A stretch of DNA of 8,963 bases, from positions 1 through 8,963 of the forward strand of contig DATEQM010000235.1 of assembly GCA_035272605.1 (NCBI GenBank), in the 5' to 3' direction. A program made the translations under genes and the position numbers. This DNA comes from JOPF136 sp035272605 (GTDB lineage Bacteria; Acidobacteriota; Terriglobia; Acidiferrales; UBA7541). The notes under the pieces are model-generated. The model saw only the letters and a list, made by a program, of their open reading frames with translations. It was not told where the DNA came from and did no database searches. This document shows, piece by piece, positions 1-5,814 of the stretch. How positions within the stretch are numbered: the first letter of the stretch is position 1; each line of letters opens with the position of its first letter.

Positions 1-300
1 GACCTGGTGGCGAGTTTCCAGCGCGCGGTGGTCACCGATCTGGTCCACCGCACAATTGCCGCTGCGGAGGAGCGGGCGGCGCGGTGCGTGCTCGTTTCCG
101 GAGGCGTGGCGGCGAACAGCGAGCTGCGCACGGCGTTTGCGCGGGAGGCCTCGGCGCGGGCGCTGCCCGTATTCTTCCCCAGCCGCGCGCTGTCTACGGA
201 CAATGCAGCAATGATTGCGGCCGCGGCGTATCCTCGGCTTCTCGCCGGCGAGATCGCAACCGACGGAGTCGGCGCGGAAGCCAACCTGCCGCTGATGTGA
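1..300 (+). CDS. tsaD: TsaD, tRNA N6-adenosine threonylcarbamoyltransferase (C-terminal part, 5' end outside window)
   Basis: The reading frame is open from base 1 and ends with TGA at 298-300, giving the last 99 residues of a protein that is usually about 340 long, so roughly 70% is missing to the left. The fragment starts within the ASFQ-AVV-DLV helix typical of the family. It carries the glycine-rich SGGVAAN nucleotide-binding motif (fragment residues 33-39) and the STDNAAMIA motif (65-73), whose Asp67 corresponds to the metal-binding aspartate that joins the two N-terminal histidines in TsaD. From family knowledge, TsaD is a cytoplasmic ASKHA-fold enzyme that, with TsaB and TsaE, moves threonylcarbamoyl from TC-AMP to A37 of ANN-decoding tRNAs. 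It converges with the permease gene downstream. The fragment is intact; no frameshift is visible. Confidence 0.93.
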   Translation, partial: DLVASFQRAVVTDLVHRTIAAAEERAARCVLVSGGVAANSELRTAFAREASARALPVFFPSRALSTDNAAMIAAAAYPRLLAGEIATDGVGAEANLPLM

Positions 301-303
301 TTT

Positions 304-353
304 GTCCCGCGCGCGGCCCCCGCGCTAGAAGTGGCGATGGGGCGCAGCGGGAC
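304..353. terminator. GC hairpins between convergent genes, possible weak bidirectional terminator
   Basis: The 56-bp gap between the tsaD stop and the permease stop holds an inner hairpin GCGCGG (311-316), loop CCC, CCGCGC (320-325). An outer pair GTCCCGC (304-310) and GCGGGAC (347-353) encloses it. The position between two converging stop codons suits a terminator. Neither strand has a T-tract after the stem, so this is not a canonical intrinsic terminator, and in DNA this GC-rich short inverted repeats also occur by chance. Confidence 0.3.
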
Positions 354-356
354 CTG

Positions 357-2819
357 TTACTCGTGGCGGAGGGCGGCGAGGGGATCGAGACGCATGGCGC
401 GCCATGCGGGCACCGCGCAGGCCGCGAGAGCCACCAGAAGCAGCAGCGAGGAAACCGATATGTAAGTGAGCGGGTCGGTGGGACTGACCCCGATCAGGAA
501 ATAACCGACCGCCCGGGCCACAGCCACCGTGGCCAGCAGTCCCACCGCCAGGCCGATGGCGATGATTCCGGCGCCCTGCCGCAGCACCATGCCAAGCACT
601 TGCAGGGGCTGCGCGCCCAGCGCCATCCGAATCCCGATTTCGTGCTTGCGCTGGCTGGCGGAGTAGGAAACCACGCCGTAGACGCCCACCAGAGCGAGCA
701 GCAATCCCAGCACTCCCAGCGCAGCGGCAAGAGCCGCGCCGAATTGGAAGACAAGGAAGCCGTTCGCGCCTTGCATGGACCTCGTCATGGGCTGCACGTC
801 GAACACGGGCAGATCCGGAGCCAGTGCGCCAATTTCCTTTACGAGTTCAGGGCCCATAGCTTCCGGGTCGCCCGCCGCGCGGACCTGGAGGGTGAGGAAG
901 GAGCTGTAATTCTGGGTCCAGGGCACATAAAAAAAGGGCTTCATATCGCCCTTGATGCCGACCGTGCGGCTGTCCTTCGCCACGCCGACGACCGTGATCA
1001 TATGGGACTGGTCGCTCGACAGTTTGAATTGCCGGCCGATGGGGTCCTGGTGCGGCCAGAATTTCTCGGCCATCTTGCGGTTGACGATGGCCACGTAGGA
1101 GGTTTTTTCATCGTCGGCGTCCGTGAATTCCCGTCCATGATCCATGGCAATGCTCATGGTCGTGAAGTAGCCGGGCGATATCTGGCTGTAAAAGATCGTG
1201 GGAGGCGGCTGGCCGGCGGGAGTCTCAAAGCCGAGAATGAGCGGAGTATCGGCATTGTTGTAGTAGCCCATGGGGATGGCCAGCGCGAGCGCGGCGGAGT
1301 GGACTCCGGGCAGCGAGCGCACGCGTTCCAGGAGTTGTTTGTAGAAGACTCGCCCCTGGGCCTCGTTGAACCCGATTTCGTTGGGATCCATGGTGAGGTT
1401 CAGGACGTGGCGGGGATCGAATCCGAGATCGGCGCGCTGGGCGTGCTGGAGGCTGCGAGTAAACAGTCCGGCGACGATCAGCAGCATCAGCGAGCCGCCC
1501 ACCTGCGCCACGACCAGGGTGCTCCGGAGGATCTGTCGGCCTCCGGCCACGCTGCGGCCGCCCTCATGGAGGATGGCGCTCAGATTTCCGCGGGAAAGCC
1601 GCAGCGCGGGCACTACGCCGACCACCACTCCAGTGAGCAGTGCGGCGGCGAAGGCAAAGGCGAAGATGCGCCAATCGAAATCGAAGTTCAGATAGATCGG
1701 AAGGCTCGTTTTCAGATCGATCCTGCTGATCACGCTGCTGCCCCACAGGCCAAGCAGAATGCCGGCCACTCCTCCCAGCAGGGCCAGGAAAACGCTTTCG
1801 GTGAGCAACTGGCGGATCAGGCGGCCACGCGCCGCGCCCATGGCCGCGCGCACGGCCATTTCGCGCTGACGAATGGATCCGCGGACGAGCAATATATTCG
1901 CCACGTTGACGCACGCGAGCACCAGCACCAGCCCGGAGAGCGCCATGAACAGCGCGGAGACCAGCACGATGGAATTGTCCTTGGACGGACTGATCCGCGT
2001 GAGGCGCTCCGGAAAAGCGAGCACAGAAAGGCCCTTTTCCGTTTCCGGATATTGCTGCGCCAGCCGCTGGCTCACCACACGAAGCGCCGCCTGGGCCTGG
2101 GCGAGAGTGACGCCCGGCTTGAGGCGCGCCAGGATGGAAGTCCCGCGGACATTGCGATTCACTAGATAATCTGTCGCGTTCACACCCCCCTCGATGTATG
2201 CCATGCCCAAGGGCAGGAAGCCGCCTGGGTCGATGATCGCCTGCGTTCCGTGGAATCCTTCCGGGGCCACACCGACCACGGTGAACACGTGGCCATCCAG
2301 TGTGACCTTCTGGCCTACGATGTTCGGGTCAGCGTTGAATCTCTTTTTCCAATAAGAGTAGGCCAGTACGAGCACCGGGTCGGCCCCGATGTCTTTTCCC
2401 TCGGAGGGCAGGAGCAACCGTCCCAGCGCCGGCTTCAATCCCAGTCCGCTGAAATAGTTGCCGGTCACGTAGAGCGTCACGATGCGATCCGCGTGGCCGT
2501 TGACGCTCAATCCATCGAGGCCGACAAAGGAGCCGGTGACGTCGGCAAAAACAGAAGCGGTCTGCTCCCGTATGTCCAGGAGGTCGGAGTAGGAAAGCTG
2601 TTCCTGGAGCGGCCCCTGCTTTTGTTCGCAGAGGAGCACCACCAACTCGCTGGGGTCCTTGACGGGCAAGGGGCGCAGCAAGAAAGAATCCACCATGCTG
2701 AAAATGGCGGTATTCGCTCCAACTCCCAGAGCAAGCGTCAGGATCGCGATGGCGCTAAATCCAGGACTCTTCCAGAGCATGCGAGCGGCATAGCGCAGGT
2801 CCTGTAAAAATGTGGCCAT
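357..2819 (-). CDS. ADOP-family (FtsX/MacB-like) orphan ABC transporter permease, 820 aa
   Basis: Predicted inner-membrane permease with two MacB/FtsX units in tandem. The N-terminal unit opens with LQDLRYAARMLWKSPGF, a typical start of this family, then a membrane helix (about 21-45), a MacB-type periplasmic domain (about 50-280) and an FtsX core with three helices near 283-312, 337-365 and 386-405. A further helix at 432-454 starts the second unit, which has its own extracytoplasmic domain (about 465-685) and three final helices near 692-718, 745-772 and 785-804. The protein ends in AWRAMRLDPLAALRHE, the usual tail of these permeases. Both cores keep the cytoplasmic signature (REMAVRAAMGA at 319-329; KHEIGIRMALGA at 725-736). 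An earlier in-frame start at 2891 would add 24 non-conserved residues. I chose the ATG at 2819 because GGGAGG precedes it and family similarity starts there. Such proteins form large acidobacterial families that lack a neighbouring ATPase; none is visible here either. Substrate unknown; the relatives MacB, LolCE and FtsX act in efflux, lipoprotein release and cell-wall control. Confidence 0.92.
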   Translation of the reverse strand: MATFLQDLRYAARMLWKSPGFSAIAILTLALGVGANTAIFSMVDSFLLRPLPVKDPSELVVLLCEQKQGPLQEQLSYSDLLDIREQTASVFADVTGSFVGLDGLSVNGHADRIVTLYVTGNYFSGLGLKPALGRLLLPSEGKDIGADPVLVLAYSYWKKRFNADPNIVGQKVTLDGHVFTVVGVAPEGFHGTQAIIDPGGFLPLGMAYIEGGVNATDYLVNRNVRGTSILARLKPGVTLAQAQAALRVVSQRLAQQYPETEKGLSVLAFPERLTRISPSKDNSIVLVSALFMALSGLVLVLACVNVANILLVRGSIRQREMAVRAAMGAARGRLIRQLLTESVFLALLGGVAGILLGLWGSSVISRIDLKTSLPIYLNFDFDWRIFAFAFAAALLTGVVVGVVPALRLSRGNLSAILHEGGRSVAGGRQILRSTLVVAQVGGSLMLLIVAGLFTRSLQHAQRADLGFDPRHVLNLTMDPNEIGFNEAQGRVFYKQLLERVRSLPGVHSAALALAIPMGYYNNADTPLILGFETPAGQPPPTIFYSQISPGYFTTMSIAMDHGREFTDADDEKTSYVAIVNRKMAEKFWPHQDPIGRQFKLSSDQSHMITVVGVAKDSRTVGIKGDMKPFFYVPWTQNYSSFLTLQVRAAGDPEAMGPELVKEIGALAPDLPVFDVQPMTRSMQGANGFLVFQFGAALAAALGVLGLLLALVGVYGVVSYSASQRKHEIGIRMALGAQPLQVLGMVLRQGAGIIAIGLAVGLLATVAVARAVGYFLIGVSPTDPLTYISVSSLLLLVALAACAVPAWRAMRLDPLAALRHE

Positions 2820-2823
2820 CGAG

Positions 2824-2829
2824 CCTCCC
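2824..2829 (-). promoter_or_regulatory. Shine-Dalgarno GGGAGG deciding the permease start
   Basis: Read on the minus strand, GGGAGG is followed by four bases (CTCG) and the ATG at 2819. The spacing is at the short end of normal. It favours this ATG over the in-frame upstream start at 2891. Confidence 0.6.
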
Positions 2830-2933
2830 GGCAAAGGGCAGTTTGGGCGAAACCGTGACTGCTTCCTGGTTGCAAGAGTGGCTCCAGGCACCCTTGAGAT
2901 ATCTTATTTGTTCTGAGAGGGTTCCCGTAGAGC

Positions 2934-2994
2934 GCCCCACATCGGGTGGGGCACGGTGCCCGGCTGTGGGATGGGCTGTCCCTGAAACGGACAG
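2934..2994. repeat. Cluster of overlapping inverted repeats in the divergent gap
   Basis: Three stem-loops stand side by side in the 335-bp gene-free gap (2820-3154) between the leftward permease and the rightward dinB-like gene. They are GCCCCAC-ATCGG-GTGGGGC (2934-2952), GGGCAC-G-GTGCCC (2949-2961) and CTGTCC (2976-2981) with GGACAG (2989-2994) around a 7-base loop. The first two share bases 2949-2952, so only one can form at a time. They lie 115-175 bases upstream of the permease start and 160-220 bases upstream of the dinB-like start. They could be a short interspersed repeat, an untranslated-leader structure or an operator; nothing decides between these. In the rest of the gap I see a weak GGAGG/CCTCC hairpin near 3065-3085 and no convincing promoter or coding region. 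Confidence 0.45.
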
Positions 2995-3140
2995 TGCCGT
3001 GGGCATCACACGTGGTCGGAAGAAATGCGAATTTAAGACCGAGAACCAGGAGAGGAGCAGAGCGGGAACGGAGGCTGGCTCCCTCCCAACAATCCATTTC
3101 GGCTCTATCCTCCGCCTGTCCGCGTCACTAGAATGAGTTC

Positions 3141-3146
3141 AGGAGG
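3141..3146 (+). promoter_or_regulatory. Shine-Dalgarno AGGAGG of the dinB-like gene
   Basis: A perfect AGGAGG lies eight bases before the ATG at 3155. It fixes that start against the ATG at 3133, which is in another frame and opens only a 63-codon reading frame overlapping the real gene. Confidence 0.85.
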
Positions 3147-3154
3147 GATTTTCG

Positions 3155-3673
3155 ATGCAGGAAACACCACAGCAATACCGCCAGAGGATACTGGCAAATC
3201 TGGAAGGGCAGGAGCCTGTCAAGGTTCAGGCGGCCACAGCGGGGCGACTGGCGCGCGCAATGCGCGGGGCAAGCCGGCAGCGCCTGGCGCGGCGTCCCGC
3301 GCCGGGAAAATGGTCGGTGAATGAAATCTTGGCGCATCTCGCCGAGGCGGAGATTGTGATCGGCTACCGGATACGCTCGATCGCCGGCGCCCCGGGAACC
3401 CCCATCCAGGCCTATGACCAGGACGCCTGGGCCGCGGCAGGGAATTACGCCGCGCGCGACGCCAAGAAATCGCTGGCGCTCTTCCGCGCTGTGCGCGAGG
3501 CCAACCTCGAGTGGTTGCGGCGGCTCCGTCCGGAGCAGTGGAAGCATTATGGCATGCACGCCGAAAGGGGCGAGGAATCCATCGAGACGATCGTGAGCAT
3601 GATGGCGGGCCACGACTTGAATCACCTGAAGCAGGTGGAAGCGCTTCTCGCGACAAAACGGCCGAAGCGGTAA
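3155..3673 (+). CDS. DinB/YfiT-like putative metalloenzyme, 172 aa
   Basis: Small soluble protein with the DinB four-helix-bundle pattern. The first helix region (about 5-45) precedes GKWSVNEILAHLAEAE (51-66), which holds His61. The last helix contains SMMAGHDLNHLKQVE (148-162) with His153 and His157. His61, His153 and His157 match the spacing of the three metal-binding histidines of the YfiT/DinB superfamily, so a divalent metal site is likely. Length is normal (150-180). Characterised members of this superfamily include thiol-S-transferases that use bacillithiol or mycothiol; many others are damage- or stress-linked with unknown reactions, so a precise activity cannot be given. The start is fixed by a strong Shine-Dalgarno. 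It lies 68 bp upstream of hyuA on the same strand and could be cotranscribed with it, although a palindrome and a possible promoter separate them. Confidence 0.88.
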   Translation: MQETPQQYRQRILANLEGQEPVKVQAATAGRLARAMRGASRQRLARRPAPGKWSVNEILAHLAEAEIVIGYRIRSIAGAPGTPIQAYDQDAWAAAGNYAARDAKKSLALFRAVREANLEWLRRLRPEQWKHYGMHAERGEESIETIVSMMAGHDLNHLKQVEALLATKRPKR

Positions 3674-3677
3674 CGGG

Positions 3678-3707
3678 TTGCCCTTTCGATGGCCGTGCGG
3701 GTATTGT
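3678..3707 (+). promoter_or_regulatory. Possible sigma-70 type promoter for hyuA
   Basis: TTGCCC (3678-3683) and TATTGT (3702-3707) are 18 bases apart, and each matches the consensus at four of six positions. Transcription would start near 3714, inside the palindrome that follows, and give a leader of about 28 bases before the TTG at 3742. In a GC-rich genome a match of this quality is weak evidence. Confidence 0.25.
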
Positions 3708-3710
3708 AGC

Positions 3711-3734
3711 GGCGGCCCGGCGCGCCGGGCCGCC
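3711..3734. repeat. Perfect 24-bp GC palindrome before hyuA
   Basis: Bases 3711-3734 are a perfect inverted repeat with 12-base arms and no spacer, made only of G and C, centred on GGCGCGCC (3719-3726). It begins 37 bases after the dinB-like stop and ends seven bases before the TTG chosen as the hyuA start. As RNA it would fold into a very stable hairpin beside the initiation site. As DNA it could be an operator for a dimeric repressor. There is no T-tract behind it, so a standard terminator is unlikely. Confidence 0.6.
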
Positions 3735-3741
3735 ATCGGCT

Positions 3742-5814
3742 TTGTCCTCCAACCTCCAGCGCATCGCGATTGACTCCGGCGGGACGTTTACCGACGCCGT
3801 TTTCGTAGCCGGTGGCCGGCTGCGCATTCTGAAAGTTCCCTCCACGCCGCAGAATCCGGCGGATGCGGTCGCGCGCATCCTGGAACGCGTCCTCGCGGAA
3901 CAGTTGCGCCAGCGGGGGCGCCAGACCGCGCCCGGGCGGCTGGAGCTGCTCTACGGCACCACGGTGGGAACGAACGCGCTGCTCGAACGCCGCGGGGGCC
4001 GAGTGGCCCTGGTGACCACCGCGGGGTTTGAGGACGTGCTGGAAATCGGACGGCAAGCGCGTCCGCGGCTGTACGACTGGTTCGTTGAACGGCAGCCTCC
4101 GTTGGTGCCACGCGCGCGTCGAATCGGGCTGCGGGAGCGGATGGGGCCTGGCGGGCGCGTGCTGCTGGCGCCTTCGCCCGCGGAGCTGGCCCGCATGGTA
4201 CGCGCAGCCCGTGCCAGCCGCGCAGAGGCAGTAGCCGTGTGCCTGTTGTTTTCCTACGCGAATCCTGCGCACGAGCGCGCGGCGGGCGCGGCGCTCGCCG
4301 CCTCTGGGATTCGCGCCACGCTCTCCTGCGACGTGCTGCCCGAGTTCCGCGAATTCGAACGCACGGCCACCACGGTGGTGAACGCGTACCTGATTCCGGT
4401 GATGGCCCAATACCTGGGGGAAGTCTCGCAGCGCGCGGCCGCCGCCTGGGGAGCAGGCGGCGCGCGGGGCACGCGAGTGCTGGTGATGCAATCGAACGGC
4501 GGGATCGTATCGGCCGCGGCGGCGGCGCGCGAGCCGGTCCGTACCATCCTCTCCGGTCCCGCGGGCGGGGTGCTGGGGGCGGAATACGTGGCGGGCACGG
4601 CGGGTTTCGAGCGAATCATCAGCTTCGACATGGGCGGAACTTCCACCGATGTGGCGCTGCTCGATGGTCACCAGGCCTCCGGACGCGTCACGAATGAGGC
4701 CGAGGTCGCGGGGCTGCCCGTGGCCGTGCCCGTCCTCGATATTCACACCGTCGGCGCGGGGGGAGGCTCGGTGGCGAGGTTCGACCGGGCCGGGGCGCTG
4801 CGCGTGGGACCGGAAAGCGCAGGCGCGGATCCCGGGCCGGCCTGCTACGGGCGCGGCGAGCGGCCCACGGTCACCGACGCGCAACTCGTCCTGGGACGGA
4901 TTTCGCCGGACGGGTTTCTGGGCGGCGAATTCCGGCTGGACGCGGGGCGGGCGCGCAGGGCGCTCGAAGCCGTGCTGCGTCGTGCGTCCGCTGGCCCGCG
5001 GACAGTGGAGGATTTCGCGCAGGGGATCGTGGATGTGGCCAATGCGGTGATGGAGAAGGCCATTCGCGTGATCTCCATCGAACGGGGCCACGACCCGCGC
5101 GATTACACCCTGGTCGCTTTCGGTGGGGCGGGAGGTCTGCACGCCTGCGAGCTGGCCGCGGCGCTCGGACTTCCGCGCGTGTTGGTGCCGCGGCTGCCCG
5201 GGGGCCTCTCCGCGCTGGGAATCCTGCGCGCGGACGTGGTGAAAGAGTATGTGCGCACGGTGCAGCTCGCGGCGCTTCCGCCGCGGGAAATGCGGCGGAG
5301 GCTGGCCGCGGCGTTTGCAGGGGTGGAGCGCGCGGGCGTGCGCGAGCTGGCGCGGGAGGGATTTCGCGGGCGGGGACGACTGCGCGTCGAGCGCTTCCTG
5401 GATTGCCGCTATGCCGGGCAGGGTTACGAGTTGACGATTCCCGCAGCGGGCGATTTCGTGGCAGCCTTCCATCGAGCGCACCTGCAGCGCTACGGGCATT
5501 CCGACGCCGCGCGCAGGGTGGAAATTGTGAACGTGCGCGCTCGGATGGCGGGCCTCACGCCAAAACCGGGGGTAACGCGGTCCGCCTGGGCCGGAGCGTC
5601 TGCCGAGCCGGCGCGGTCCGGCAAGCGACGCCTGTTTGTGCGCGGCCGGTGGATGGCCAGCGCGTTCTATGACCGGGCGCGGCTCCGCGCCGGTAACCGC
5701 CTGCGCGGCCCGGCGGTGGTGAGCGAATACGGCGCGACCTCGTTTCTGCCGCCAGAATGGCGCGGCCGCGTGGACGCGTTCGGCAATCTGCTGCTCGAGC
5801 CGGAGAAACAATGA
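3742..5814 (+). CDS. hyuA: Hydantoinase/oxoprolinase subunit A (HyuA family), 690 aa
   Basis: ATP-binding subunit of a two-subunit HyuA/HyuB enzyme. These enzymes use ATP to activate and open cyclic amides (N-methylhydantoin, 5-oxoproline, caprolactam); relatives carboxylate ketones. Domains in order: an N-terminal Hydant_A_N part with the ASKHA phosphate motif DSGGTFTD (11-18), YGTTVGTNALLERRG (71-85) and GFEDVLEIGRQARP (95-108); then the hydantoinase_A core with MQSNGGIVSA (249-258), RTILSGPAGGVLGAE (267-281), the second phosphate motif FDMGGTSTDVAL (295-306), DIHTVGAGGGSVA (333-345), ADPGPACYG (362-370) and FGGAGGLHACELA (460-472); then a C-terminal domain to 690. Length is normal for a stand-alone subunit. 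The position usually held by His in HGTT is Tyr71. The only in-frame starts are GTGs deep inside the dinB-like gene and TTG 3742. I chose the TTG because the conserved sequence begins seven residues later, though no Shine-Dalgarno precedes it. The gene overlaps hyuB by four bases and is markedly richer in GC than its flanks. Substrate undetermined. Confidence 0.9.
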   Translation: MSSNLQRIAIDSGGTFTDAVFVAGGRLRILKVPSTPQNPADAVARILERVLAEQLRQRGRQTAPGRLELLYGTTVGTNALLERRGGRVALVTTAGFEDVLEIGRQARPRLYDWFVERQPPLVPRARRIGLRERMGPGGRVLLAPSPAELARMVRAARASRAEAVAVCLLFSYANPAHERAAGAALAASGIRATLSCDVLPEFREFERTATTVVNAYLIPVMAQYLGEVSQRAAAAWGAGGARGTRVLVMQSNGGIVSAAAAAREPVRTILSGPAGGVLGAEYVAGTAGFERIISFDMGGTSTDVALLDGHQASGRVTNEAEVAGLPVAVPVLDIHTVGAGGGSVARFDRAGALRVGPESAGADPGPACYGRGERPTVTDAQLVLGRISPDGFLGGEFRLDAGRARRALEAVLRRASAGPRTVEDFAQGIVDVANAVMEKAIRVISIERGHDPRDYTLVAFGGAGGLHACELAAALGLPRVLVPRLPGGLSALGILRADVVKEYVRTVQLAALPPREMRRRLAAAFAGVERAGVRELAREGFRGRGRLRVERFLDCRYAGQGYELTIPAAGDFVAAFHRAHLQRYGHSDAARRVEIVNVRARMAGLTPKPGVTRSAWAGASAEPARSGKRRLFVRGRWMASAFYDRARLRAGNRLRGPAVVSEYGATSFLPPEWRGRVDAFGNLLLEPEKQ
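5802..5805 (+). promoter_or_regulatory. Shine-Dalgarno GGAG of hyuB inside hyuA
   Basis: GGAG lies five bases before the ATG at 5811, within the last codons of hyuA. The ATG overlaps the hyuA stop as ATGA, so the two subunits are probably translationally coupled. This site rules out the in-frame upstream start at 5757. Confidence 0.7.

Noticed and set aside
84..2165. A 693-codon plus-strand open frame opposite the permease
   Set aside because: It mirrors the permease frame in GC-rich DNA, has a low-complexity His/Gln/Arg/Gly-rich product with no recognisable domain, and overlaps the end of tsaD. The minus-strand frame has clear family motifs from end to end.
2738..3136. Several 60-119-codon open frames in the permease/dinB gap
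   Set aside because: They lie on both strands and overlap each other, with no ribosome site or recognisable motif; I treat the gap as non-coding.
3511..3741. Extending hyuA upstream to the GTG starts at 3511 or 3538
   Set aside because: It would overlap the well-supported dinB-like gene by more than 130 bases and add residues without family similarity; the TTG at 3742 fits the family start.
3622..5811. A 729-codon minus-strand open frame opposite hyuA
   Set aside because: It is a shadow of the strongly GC3-biased hyuA. The product is rich in Arg, His, Pro and Gly, without any known motif, whereas the plus strand carries all HyuA signatures.
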